A stretch of 64,000 bases of DNA from Thermoanaerobaculales bacterium. Lineage in GTDB: Bacteria > Acidobacteriota > Thermoanaerobaculia > Thermoanaerobaculales > Sulfomarinibacteraceae. The DNA lies in NCBI GenBank assembly GCA_035358815.1, contig DAOPQC010000001.1, forward strand, positions 516,407 to 580,406, given 5' to 3'. The notes beneath the pieces were generated by a model. It was not told the DNA's origin. It did no database searches and saw only the letters and a program-made list of their open reading frames with translations. A program made the translations under genes and the position numbers. This document shows positions 26,901 to 33,953 of this stretch, piece by piece. The first letter of the stretch is position 1. Every line of letters begins with the position of its first letter.

Positions 26901-27174
26901 CGGGGCGTTCGTGACGGTGTGGGAGAACACCGACACGATCGACGGCGGCTCGTGGGTGGAGGAGGTGGTGGACGTCACCGCGCAGGCGGCGGGGCACGCC
27001 GACGTGCGGATTCGGTGGACGATGGGGCCGACCGACTCGTCGTGGCAGTTCGCGGGCTGGAACCTGGACGACGTGGTGATCGAAGGGGCGTTCCCGTGCG
27101 ACGGGTCGCCGATGCCCTTCGTGGACGGGTTCGAGTCCGGGGACTGCTCGGCCTGGAGCCTGATGGTGCCTTGA
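23938..27174 (+). CDS. Secreted C25 (gingipain-type) cysteine peptidase
   Basis: This 1078-residue protein has a signal peptide (1 to about 20) and a propeptide-like region to about 230. The C25 domain spans about 240-590, with catalytic His448 in VYSAHSGPDGW and Cys482 in SHGHSCSSNEW. The 34-residue spacing matches gingipains. A small Ig-like domain (about 600-690), a fibronectin-type domain (about 780-870) and a C-terminal jelly-roll/MAM-like domain (about 880-1045) follow. The last residues are PFVDGFESGDCSAWSLMVP, nearly the same as the end of the protein at 38109-41822. GAGGAGGGG precedes the ATG. It is probably an extracellular or outer-surface protease; the cleavage specificity is not predictable. 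Confidence 0.88.
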   Translation: MGRKLLVTAVCVLVVGVVGAAEPRWIAFSDDMNEAGVEILSSSANGIEFMVELPGIALSSAATDGGQFVRVEVPGLGRIGAVGEPELPALRRFVEIPDGAQVEIDVNVIESRVIDLAAEGMAVPVEPVQMPRPKCDCEEARNWRFSYSPEAYRGTIAHPTALTGPFTFRDHRMMLLALAPVRYDVDRGRLEVTTRAQVSLRFTGGDLAATVDRKERLASRHYDAFLGKATVNLNMNLEGANWAYPDDAPVEFLIITPPQFVTALEPFVEWKTSCGYHVTVTTTDVAGTTTSAIKSYLTGLYNGATPPVYILMIGDSPSPLPTYTNSGGGYGGTDLPYVQMDADLYADMMIARWPIDDTTELANVRDKILWYEQPTAGNSAWLNRALFLGGDDYMGWYPTHEDVIAQLMAPPPNSAECALWYGDTQNPTTQQLINDLNTGRGWAVYSAHSGPDGWSGDPPLSSGDMPNFGNTDMYPVSHGHSCSSNEWNNYGDVFGEAAVIQPSKGFVAYWGASNSSYWDGDDWLERGFFDAMFDTDMTGNMIPLDRQYSNLAACYAGLTEVTLQGGDEQYYWYLYNLNGDPTLDPFTRQPIALDVGAPPVVPPTAIADFEVTVSDGAIGPVPLALVGVSQDGVLLGAGMTDATGTAIFPIEAPTAGSDMTVRVTAHNHLPTDATVIVAAGSDGVVTLDRSIYRCDSTVGIDVFDEDLAGHGTQSVTLSAQPSGGSTTVILSEVGGPVVRFSGSAVLGSALSVADGDTLTVTYYDQNTGGGSGQNKTDTAILDCAGPLISDVELEATEASVTVRFTTDEPGTTVVHYGTTRPPQLAVSDPALRTQHEIVIEGVDPCTYYFVGVESADALGNVGVDTNGGSYYGIETMGWQVFLSEPFDADPGWTIDNGGNSHGWAFGQPTGGGGQYGEPDPTSGHTGTNVYGVNLVGDYDPNLTADQLKLTTPSLDLSEATSVMLRYWRWLGVESPSYDHARVQVSVDGGAFVTVWENTDTIDGGSWVEEVVDVTAQAAGHADVRIRWTMGPTDSSWQFAGWNLDDVVIEGAFPCDGSPMPFVDGFESGDCSAWSLMVP

Positions 27175-27178
27175 GGCT

Positions 27179-27219
27179 GAGGATCTGGGGGCTGGGATCT
27201 GGGGGATAGGGCCCCGCCC
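27179..27219 (+). repeat. G-rich head repeat, locus 5a
   Basis: GGATCTGGGGGCTGGGATCT followed by GGGGGATAGGGCCCC starts a few bases after the stop codon of the C25 peptidase. No hexamer array follows directly, only the degenerate GCCCAGCCCGTTG. Confidence 0.7.
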
Positions 27220-27253
27220 AGCCCGTTGCGACGTGACGTGCAGAAGCGATCGG

Positions 27254-27280
27254 GCGGGCCCTTCGGGGCCCGCTCATTCT
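27254..27280 (+). terminator. Intrinsic terminator after the C25 peptidase
   Basis: GCGGGCCC (27254-27261), a TTCG loop and GGGCCCGC (27266-27273) form a perfect 8-bp stem with the extra-stable UUCG tetraloop, followed by TCATTCTT. It lies 80 bp after the stop codon. Confidence 0.75.
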
Positions 27281-27306
27281 TCCCGCATCCGCATCTTCGC
27301 CCGGGA

Positions 27307-27488
27307 GGCGAGGCGAGTGCGCGGCAAGTGCGTCTGGCGGGCGTGCCATCTTTGGCGATTTCGGGAGTGGCGGTCCTGCTGAAGAAGCGCTCGAGAACCG
27401 AAATCGCCAAATGTGGCTCCCTCGGGGAGCGCCTCCGGAGAATTGGCGCGAAGCGCTCTTGAGGACGGAGCGAACGAGCGGGCACGGG
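27307..27488 (+). repeat. ~180-bp palindromic dispersed element, copy A
   Basis: The element runs from GGCGAGGCGAGT to GCGGGCACGG. Its core is a perfect 14-bp inverted repeat, TTTGGCGATTTCGG (27351-27364) and CCGAAATCGCCAAA (27398-27411), extended by GCCA/TGGC outside a small bulge. The 33-nt loop differs between copies. The right part (GGGGAGCGCC, then GCGCGAAGCGC, then GCGAACGAGCGGGCACGG) is well conserved. A full inverted copy is at 45444-45623 and a partial one at 43447-43506. Confidence 0.8.
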
Positions 27489-27535
27489 CACGGATGCGGG
27501 CACGGGAACGGGAACGGGTACGGGAACGAAGGCGG
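27478..27535 (+). repeat. Hexamer array and reverse head, locus 5b
   Basis: A purine-rich array of GGGCAC, GGGAAC and GGGTAC units (27478-27530) directly abuts the palindromic element. About 45 bp further on (27580-27620) a reverse-orientation head of the GGGGATAGGG/GTAGGGGTT type appears, so the whole element reads head, array, palindrome on the minus strand. Confidence 0.7.
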
Positions 27536-27629
27536 GCGCTGCAGGGGAAGTCGAGGCGGACGAGGGGAAGGGCCTTGACCCCCTGTCCCCCAACCCCTAC
27601 TCCCTATCCCCTGGGTGGGAGGGGGCTGC

Positions 27630-27684
27630 TATACTCTGCGGTGACCATGGGCATCCTGCGAGGAATGGTCCGAGCCGGCCCATG
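27630..27684 (+). promoter_or_regulatory. infC promoter -10 and leader stem
   Basis: TATACT (27630-27635) follows the reverse head without a clear -35. The leader contains a 7-bp inverted repeat CATGGGC (27646-27652)/GCCCATG (27678-27684), placed 14 nt before the AAAGGAGG ribosome-binding site. Confidence 0.45.
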
Positions 27685-27712
27685 AGCAACCTGTGACCAA
27701 AGGAGGTTGGAC

Positions 27713-28261
27713 ATTCGGAAGTACGCATTTCGTGATGACCCCGATGCGCCGCAAGTGCGCATCAATGAACGGATCAGACTCTCCCCCGTTCGCCTCATCG
27801 ACGACGAAGGCAACCAGGTCGGCGTGGTGTCGGTCGACGAGGCGCTCCAGCGCGCGCGCGACAAGGGCCTCGACCTCGTCGAGGTGGCCGCAAACTCGCG
27901 GCCGATCGTGTGCAAGATCATGGACTACGGGCGCTTTCGCTACGAGCAGGAGAAGAAGGCGCGCGAGGCCAAGAAGCAGCAGCACCAGGTCGACCTCAAA
28001 GAGGTCAAGTACCGTCCCAACATCAACATCCACGACTTCGAGACCAAGACGCGCCGGGCCCGCGAGTTCCTGGAGGAGGGCAAGCACGTCAAGGTGACCA
28101 TCATGTTCCGGATGCGCGAGATGCGGCGCCCGGAGAACGGCTACGAGCTGCTCCGCCGGGTTTACGAGAGCCTGAAGGACGCCGCCAAGATGGAGCGTGA
28201 GCCGTCGAAGGAGCTGGAGGGCCGGGACCTCACCATGGTGCTGAGGCCGCTCAAGAAGTAG
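27713..28261 (+). CDS. infC: Translation initiation factor IF-3, apparent AUU start
   Basis: This protein of about 182 residues has the full IF-3 N-domain (RINERIRLSPVRLIDDEGNQVG) and C-domain (VKYRPNINIHDFETKTRRAREFL, then KVTIMFRMREM). No ATG or GTG lies before the conserved N-domain. The strong AAAGGAGG (27699-27706) sits six bases before ATT at 27713 but directly against the TTG at 27707. AUU is the known start codon of infC in enterobacteria, where IF-3 itself discriminates against it (autoregulation). rpmI and rplT do not follow; queG is convergent downstream. Confidence 0.93.
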   Translation: MRKYAFRDDPDAPQVRINERIRLSPVRLIDDEGNQVGVVSVDEALQRARDKGLDLVEVAANSRPIVCKIMDYGRFRYEQEKKAREAKKQQHQVDLKEVKYRPNINIHDFETKTRRAREFLEEGKHVKVTIMFRMREMRRPENGYELLRRVYESLKDAAKMEREPSKELEGRDLTMVLRPLKK

Positions 28262-28297
28262 CCGGCGCCGGCCGCTGCCGAAGCGGCGCCGCTCCAG

Positions 28298-29254
28298 TCA
28301 CTCCGCACCCCGCCGGTCCAGGTTCGCGCGGACGATGGCCAGGCTGTGCCGGAACTGCGCGAACGGGATCCGGCGCAGCGCGCTGCCCTGCCGCCAGGCC
28401 CGGTAGCCCTCCTCGTCGAGCGCCTCCAGCTCGGCAAGCGGAGGCCGCAGGCGGTGCGCGGCGGGGGCGAACTCGTCGTGGAGATCGGCCGGCGCCCGGC
28501 GCGTCCACGGACAGACCTCCTGGCAGATGTCGCAGCCGGCGACCATCGATCCCATGGCCGGCCGCAGCTCCTCCGCCACCGGCCCCCGATGCTCGACCGT
28601 GAGGTAGGCGATGCAGCGCCGCGCATCGAGCACTCGCGGCCCCGGGAACGCACCGGCCGGGCAGGCGTCAAGGCACGCCGTGCAGCGGCCGCAGTGGTCG
28701 CTCACCGGGCCGTCGGGCGCCAGCGGCGCGGTGGTCATCAGCACCCCGAGGAACAGCTCTGAGCCCAGCCGGCGGTTGAGCAGGCTGGTGTTCTTGCCGA
28801 TCCATCCCAGCCCGGCGCGGGCCGCCCACTCGCGCTCGAGCACCGGCGCCGTGTCGACGCAGGCCCGCCAGCCGGCCCCGGGCCGCTCCGTCTCGAGCCA
28901 GCGGCCGAGCCGGACCAGCCGTCGTCGCAGCACGTCGTGGTAGTCCCGCCCCCAGGCGTAGCGCGAGACCCAGACCCGGCGATCGCGATCCCGGACACCG
29001 TCCAGCGACGCTTGGTGGCTGGTCCGGTAGCTCATGGCCACCGCGACCACCGACCGGCAACCGGGGAGCAGGCGGCGCGGGTCGGACCGGAGCTCGACGT
29101 TGCGAGCCATCCAGGCCATCCCGGCATGGCGGCCGGAGGCCAGCCAGCGCCGCAGGTGCGCAGCCCCCGTCGCCTCGGCGGCAGCGGCGACGCCGACCAG
29201 GTCGAAGCCCTCGGCGAGGGCGCGCTCCTTGAGGGCGGCGGTGAGGTCGTCCAT
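28298..29254 (-). CDS. queG: Epoxyqueuosine reductase QueG
   Basis: This 318-residue enzyme performs the last step of queuosine synthesis in tRNA, reducing epoxyqueuosine with cobalamin. Two ferredoxin-like clusters are seen: CGRCTACLDACP (about 190-201) and a second set CDICQEVCPW near 245, with CIAYLTVEHRG between. The C-terminal HEAT repeat found in some members is absent. The ATG lies six bases downstream of CATACT and has no ribosome-binding site. A longer reading to 29764 is an artefact of the upstream repeat. Confidence 0.93.
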   Translation of the reverse strand: MDDLTAALKERALAEGFDLVGVAAAAEATGAAHLRRWLASGRHAGMAWMARNVELRSDPRRLLPGCRSVVAVAMSYRTSHQASLDGVRDRDRRVWVSRYAWGRDYHDVLRRRLVRLGRWLETERPGAGWRACVDTAPVLEREWAARAGLGWIGKNTSLLNRRLGSELFLGVLMTTAPLAPDGPVSDHCGRCTACLDACPAGAFPGPRVLDARRCIAYLTVEHRGPVAEELRPAMGSMVAGCDICQEVCPWTRRAPADLHDEFAPAAHRLRPPLAELEALDEEGYRAWRQGSALRRIPFAQFRHSLAIVRANLDRRGAE

Positions 29255-29284
29255 CCGCGGAGTATGGTAGCCCCCTCCCAGCCA

Positions 29285-29402
29285 GGATCCAGGATGTAGG
29301 ATCTGGGGGATAGGGCCCCCGCCCGTTCCCGTTCCCGTCTCCGATGAGAACTGCCCCGAGAGGGAAGCACATTCGGGAACGGGAACGGGAACGGGAACGG
29401 GA
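29285..29402 (+). repeat. Compound repeat, locus 6
   Basis: A head (GGATCC and GGATCT units, then GGGGGATAGGGCCC, 29285-29320) is followed by a GTTCCC arm (29323-29340), a spacer of about 35 bp and an inverted arm of five GGGAAC units (29373-29402). It separates the divergent queG and the plus-strand gene at 29468. Confidence 0.8.
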
Positions 29403-29467
29403 CCAGCCCGGAACCGGCAGCGGGCACACGGCGTCATCCCGCGCGGCCGGTGAGTTAGAGTTGACCC

Positions 29468-30508
29468 ATGGCGAAACGGTTTGCCGCCGCGCTGGCCGCT
29501 CTGCTCCTCGTCGCCCCCTTCGTCCTCGCCAAGGACCCGCCCCCGCCGCCGGGGCTGCTCGCCGCCTCGGTCGGTGACTCGGTCGTGCTGGCCGATCCCG
29601 GCACCGGGCAGACGGTGGCGTTCGACACCGGCCCGGTGGGGTGGCTGTTCGAGGCCCCCGGTGGTGCGCTGTTCGCCCCGGACCTGGTGAACGGCCGCAC
29701 CACGATGCTCGACCTCAAGGCTCGCAGCACGGCCGGGCGCTTCGACGGAGTGACGATGCCGCACTTCGCGCCCGCGGGCGATCGCTACGCCGTGGTGGCC
29801 GACGAGGTGCTGCTGGTGTCATATCCGGAGCGAGCGGTCATGACGCGGATGGAGGCCGGGATCCGTCACCCCTGGCAGGTGGAGATGGTCTCCGACACCG
29901 TTCTGCTGGCCCTGGAGCGGGGCCCTGACGGCGCCGGCACCGCCGTGCTGCACGCGGTCGACCTGGTCACCCAGCAGGTGGTGTACCGCCGCGAGCTGGC
30001 GGGTGACGTGCGGCGCTTCGCCCTGTCACGGGCGCTCGGGCTGCTCGCCTTTGCCGACGCCTCGACCGGGACCGTCGAGCTGGTGGCGCCGGCGACCCTG
30101 GCGACCGTCGGGTCGGTGCAGCTGGGCGGCACGGCGCGCGATGTCGCCTTCCTCGATCGGTACGGCGGGCTGGCCGCGGTCGCCGTCGTCGGCGGCTCGG
30201 GCGGCGAGCTCAAGCTCTGGAAGCTGAAGCTCCTCGACGGCGGGCTGAAGGTCAAGAAGGAGCGCGCGCTCGCCCTGCCGGGCGCTCCGGTCCGGCTCGC
30301 GGTGGCGCCCGGCGACCTCCGCCTGGCGGTCGCACTGGAGCCCGGCAGCATCGCGGTGGTGGACGTCGAGGGGCTGGTGGCGGCGACGACGATCGAGCTC
30401 CCGGGACCGCCGCGCGACCTCGTCTGGTGCGACCCGACGCGCCCCGGGCCGGTCCTGCCCGACTGGTCCGACGACGACCCCCAGGAGCTGCGGCTCGATC
30501 TGAGGTAG
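29468..30508 (+). CDS. Secreted beta-propeller-like protein of unknown function
   Basis: This 346-residue protein has a signal peptide (MAKRFAAALAALLLVAPFVLA). The mature part repeats short four-strand-like units of about 40 residues (FAPAGDRYAVVADEVLLVS, then FALSRALGLLAFADASTGTV, then LAVAPGDLRLAVALEPGSIAVVDV). This suggests a WD40/YVTN-type propeller. It ends in a short acidic stretch (LPDWSDDDPQELRLDLR). I do not recognise a specific family. It starts with ATG six bases after TAGAGT and has no Shine-Dalgarno sequence. Confidence 0.75.
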   Translation: MAKRFAAALAALLLVAPFVLAKDPPPPPGLLAASVGDSVVLADPGTGQTVAFDTGPVGWLFEAPGGALFAPDLVNGRTTMLDLKARSTAGRFDGVTMPHFAPAGDRYAVVADEVLLVSYPERAVMTRMEAGIRHPWQVEMVSDTVLLALERGPDGAGTAVLHAVDLVTQQVVYRRELAGDVRRFALSRALGLLAFADASTGTVELVAPATLATVGSVQLGGTARDVAFLDRYGGLAAVAVVGGSGGELKLWKLKLLDGGLKVKKERALALPGAPVRLAVAPGDLRLAVALEPGSIAVVDVEGLVAATTIELPGPPRDLVWCDPTRPGPVLPDWSDDDPQELRLDLR

Positions 30509-30519
30509 GCCCGCCGCCC

Positions 30520-31902
30520 TCAACCGCCAGGCCCGCCGCGTCGAGCGGGGTCATTTGCCGCAGCGCCCGGGGACCCCTTGCGTCGGCGCCGCCGCCGGCG
30601 CGCCGATCGCTCCGGGGTCTTGGACACCGGCGCCGTGGCGTCGTCGCCGCCCGGCCGTTTGGCGGGCCGCCGCGGCGCGCGCGGGCGAGCCGGCGACCGA
30701 TCTCCAGGGGGCCGCAGCTCGCGGTACAGGGTGTCGTCCGCGAAGGCGACCGGGATTGAGTAGCCGACGTACTTGTGGATGGCGTCGAGCGAGTACACGT
30801 AGTCCTCGCACGCCAGGCTGATCGCCTTGCCCGACGCGCCGACCCTGGCGGTGCGACCGATCCGGTGGACGTAGTCCTCGGGGTCCTGCGGCAGGTCGTA
30901 GTTGATGACGTGGCTGACGCCTTCGATGTGCAGCCCCCTGCTCGCGACGTCGGTCGCGACCAGGATCGGCAGCTCGCCATCGCGGAAGTCGTCGAGCACG
31001 CGCAGCCGCTTGGTCTGCATGACGTTGCCGGTGAGCGCGCGGGCGGTGTGTCCGTGGCGGCGCAGGTCCTCGACCAGGCGGCGGGCGCCGTGCCGGGTGT
31101 TGACGAAGATCATGATGCGGGTGCCGCCTTCCCGCTCCAGCAGCCCGAGCAGCAGCGACATCTTCTCCCGGGAGGCGACGTGGTAGAGCTCCTGCTGGAT
31201 GGTCTCCGGCGTCAGCTGCTCGGGGTGGATGACGATCTCGGTGGGGTTGTTCATCTGCCGCCACCCGAGGGCCATCACTCGCGTCGACAGCGTCGCCGTG
31301 AACATCAGCGACTGGCGCTCCTGGGGAGCCGGCAGCCGGCGGAGGATCCAGCGCAGGTCCTCCGAGAACCCCATGTCGAAGAGGCGGTCGCACTCGTCGA
31401 TCACGACCACCTCGGTGGCGCGCAGGGAGTAAGCGCCCTGCCGGTGGTAGTCGATCAGCCGCCCGGGCGTGCCGATCAGGACATCGGCCCCGGCCGCCAG
31501 CACGTCGCGCTGCTTGCGGTAGTCGATCCCACCGAACACGACGTGGACCTTGAGGTCGCAGTGGCGACCGAGCTGGACCGCGTCGCCGGAGATCTGCACG
31601 GCGAGCTCGCGGGTCGGCGCCACGATCAGGGCTCGCGGCACCTCGGGCGGGCTCTGCCGCGGATGGGCGAGGAGGTGCGAGAAGATCGTCAGCAGGTAGG
31701 CGGCGGTCTTGCCGGAGCCGGTCTGGGCCTGGGCGACGACGTCGCGGCCGGCCAGCGACAGCGGCAGCACCTCGGCCTGGACCTGGGTGAGTTGGATGAA
31801 GCCGAGCTCGCTGACAGCGCGCCGCAGCGGCTGCGGCAGGTCGAGGTCGTCGAAGACGACATCGGAGAAGAGCGTGCCCTGGGCTGCGTCGGCCGGCGAC
31901 AT
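30520..31902 (-). CDS. DEAD-box (DECD) ATP-dependent RNA helicase
   Basis: This 460-residue helicase has a Q motif (GFIQLTQVQAEVLPLSL), motif I AQTGSGKT (about 57), the motif II variant VIDECDRLFD, motif III FTATLS, motif IV VNTRHGARRLV and motif VI HRIGRTARVG. The C-terminal ~60 residues are extremely basic (a run of eight or so Arg) and probably bind rRNA. Such proteins act in ribosome assembly or cold adaptation. The start is ATG nine bases after TACAAT, possibly leaderless. It is divergent from the TPR gene. Confidence 0.93.
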   Translation of the reverse strand: MSPADAAQGTLFSDVVFDDLDLPQPLRRAVSELGFIQLTQVQAEVLPLSLAGRDVVAQAQTGSGKTAAYLLTIFSHLLAHPRQSPPEVPRALIVAPTRELAVQISGDAVQLGRHCDLKVHVVFGGIDYRKQRDVLAAGADVLIGTPGRLIDYHRQGAYSLRATEVVVIDECDRLFDMGFSEDLRWILRRLPAPQERQSLMFTATLSTRVMALGWRQMNNPTEIVIHPEQLTPETIQQELYHVASREKMSLLLGLLEREGGTRIMIFVNTRHGARRLVEDLRRHGHTARALTGNVMQTKRLRVLDDFRDGELPILVATDVASRGLHIEGVSHVINYDLPQDPEDYVHRIGRTARVGASGKAISLACEDYVYSLDAIHKYVGYSIPVAFADDTLYRELRPPGDRSPARPRAPRRPAKRPGGDDATAPVSKTPERSARRRRRRRKGSPGAAANDPARRGGPGG

Positions 31903-32051
31903 CGGGCGGTGATTGTAGCATCGCGGCCGCCCGCGACGGGCGGTGCCGAGAATCGCCGGAGGGGCCGCGGGGTTGTACACTCGGCGAGGCGGTCTCGAGG
32001 GGCCCCGCTCGCAGGGGGTCCCGGAGCGGTCCGAGCCCCGAACGGAACGGC

Positions 32052-33953
32052 ATGAACCGAGCCCGAACGGCAGTCCTGCTTGTGGCGCTGGCGCTGTGGC
32101 CGGCGGCGGATGCATTCGCCCAGGACGAGCCGCAGCCGGCCCCGCATCCGGGGCTCGCCGCCTTCCTCCAGGCCAGGGTCCTGGAGTCGCGAGGTCTCTA
32201 CCGGGAGGCGGTGAGCGCCTACGAGCGCGCGATCGCGAGCGATCCGGAGGTCGTCGAGATCCGGGTCCGCTTCGCCGCCCTGCTGGTCGACCTCGGGATG
32301 GCCGACCGCGCGGTCGAGGTGATCGGGGAGGGCCGGAGCCTGGACTGGTTCGGGACCAGGGTCCTCGGCCTGGCGCTCGCCCAGAGCTCGGCGCGCGATT
32401 CGGCGCTCCTGCCGCGAGCCGAGGCGACGCTGCGCAGCGCGCTCGCCGAGCGCGAGGACGACCCGAACCTGCAGATGGCGATGGCCCAGGTGCTCCACCG
32501 CCAGGGTCGCACCGCCGAGGCCGAGGAGGTGGTCGCCAGGCTGCGCAGGACGAGGGGCGGGAGCCCGCAGCTCGCCGCCTTTCACGCCGGCCTCCTCCGC
32601 CAGCTCGGCCGGCCGCAGGACGCGGCCGACGTCTACGCCGAGTGCGCCTCCACCGAGTTCGCCGGCGGTGTCGACTGCCGCGCCAACCTGGTCCAGCTGC
32701 TGATCGACCTCGGCCGTCCCGGTGAGGCGGGCGAGGCCATGCTGCGTTGGCTCACCGACCGCGATCTCGACGAGCTGCTGCGGGCGGCCTCGCTGCTCTA
32801 CGAGGGAGGAAGGCCTGCCGAGGCGCTGCAAACGGTGCAGCGGGTGCTGCGCGCCGCCCCGGACTCACCGCGCGCGCGGGACCTCGAGGCATTCCTGCTG
32901 ACCCACCTCGGGCGCTGGGACGAGGCGACGCCGCGCCTGCGCGAGCTGCAGCGAAAGGACCGCAACAACCTGGACGTCCTGCTCGCGCTGGCGTGGTCCA
33001 CCGCCAACACCGGCGAGCTGGATGAGGCGCGCCAGTGGATCGAGCGCGCGTGGGAGGTCGTCCAGGACGACGCCGCCTCGCAGCCTGCGATCCGCGTCGC
33101 GCTCGCCGCCGCCCGAGTCGAGCTGGTCGCCGGGAAGTCGAGCCAGGCCCGCGAGTGGCTGGATCGGATCGCCGAGCCCGGCGAGTCGGGCAGCGAGCTC
33201 GCGTTCCTGGTGGCCGAGACCTACCGGAGCGACCAGGACTGGGAGGAGGGCGTCGCGGCTCTGCTTCGCCTGCAGCCGGAGCTCGACGGCCGGGCCCAGC
33301 TGGAGGCGCGCTCCTTGGAGGCGGAGTTTCGGCTTCGCCTGGGCGATGAGCGCGGCATGTCGATGCTGCGGCCGCTGCTCGACTCCGAGGACCAGCGGCA
33401 CGTGCTGAACGGGCTCAGCGTGCTGCAGCGCGTCGAGCGTTGGGACGAGGTGGCGCTCGAGGCGAAGCGGGCGGCCGACCGGCTGCCGTGGGACCGCGAC
33501 CTCGTCTTCACCCGCGCCGGCGCCCTCGAGCGGCTCGGCCGGTTCGACGAGGCGGAGCCGCTGTTCCTCGGGCTGCTGGAGAAGGACCCCGGGGATGCGG
33601 CCGCCGCCAACTACCTGGGCTACTCGTGGGCCGACCGCGGCATTCGCCTGAACGAGGCGCTCGAGCTGATCACGAGGGCGATCGCCGCGGACCCAGAAAA
33701 CGCCGCCTACCTGGACTCCCTGGGCTGGGTGCACTACCGCCTTGGGGACGTCGCACAGGCCGAGCACTGGCTGCGCCGCGCGATCGCGGTCGGGGGGGAC
33801 GACGGCACGGTCCTGTCGCACCTCGGCGAGGTCCTGCTGCGCAAGGGGGAGGTCGATGAGCCCCGCCAGCTTCTGCGACAGGCGCTCGCCGTCGGCTGCG
33901 AGCATCCGGAGCACGTGCGTGAGCTGGTGGACAGCCTCGGCGACGACCGCTGA
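32052..33953 (+). CDS. Secreted tetratricopeptide-repeat protein
   Basis: This 633-residue protein has a signal peptide (MNRARTAVLLVALALWPAADAFAQ) and then about 14-16 TPR-like helical pairs (GLYREAVSAYERAIASDPEVVE near the start, YLDSLGWVHYRLGDVAQAEHW near the end). It is likely periplasmic or outer-membrane associated and serves as a scaffold. In gammaproteobacteria a similar TPR protein precedes lolB-ispE-tRNA-prs. Here too it lies directly before a lipoprotein gene, which it overlaps by 35 bp. Confidence 0.85.
   Translation: MNRARTAVLLVALALWPAADAFAQDEPQPAPHPGLAAFLQARVLESRGLYREAVSAYERAIASDPEVVEIRVRFAALLVDLGMADRAVEVIGEGRSLDWFGTRVLGLALAQSSARDSALLPRAEATLRSALAEREDDPNLQMAMAQVLHRQGRTAEAEEVVARLRRTRGGSPQLAAFHAGLLRQLGRPQDAADVYAECASTEFAGGVDCRANLVQLLIDLGRPGEAGEAMLRWLTDRDLDELLRAASLLYEGGRPAEALQTVQRVLRAAPDSPRARDLEAFLLTHLGRWDEATPRLRELQRKDRNNLDVLLALAWSTANTGELDEARQWIERAWEVVQDDAASQPAIRVALAAARVELVAGKSSQAREWLDRIAEPGESGSELAFLVAETYRSDQDWEEGVAALLRLQPELDGRAQLEARSLEAEFRLRLGDERGMSMLRPLLDSEDQRHVLNGLSVLQRVERWDEVALEAKRAADRLPWDRDLVFTRAGALERLGRFDEAEPLFLGLLEKDPGDAAAANYLGYSWADRGIRLNEALELITRAIAADPENAAYLDSLGWVHYRLGDVAQAEHWLRRAIAVGGDDGTVLSHLGEVLLRKGEVDEPRQLLRQALAVGCEHPEHVRELVDSLGDDR

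Larger units (their letters stand above)
27175..27712. other. Repeat-rich intergenic region upstream of infC
   Basis: This 538-bp region has no convincing gene. In order it holds a G-rich head (27179-27219), a UUCG-loop terminator (27254-27280), a ~180-bp palindromic dispersed element (27307-27488), a purine hexamer array (27478-27535), a second head in reverse orientation (about 27580-27620), a TATACT -10 box (27630-27635) and the infC leader. Short open frames here consist of Gly-Asn or Arg-rich repeat translations and are not credible. Confidence 0.75.
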
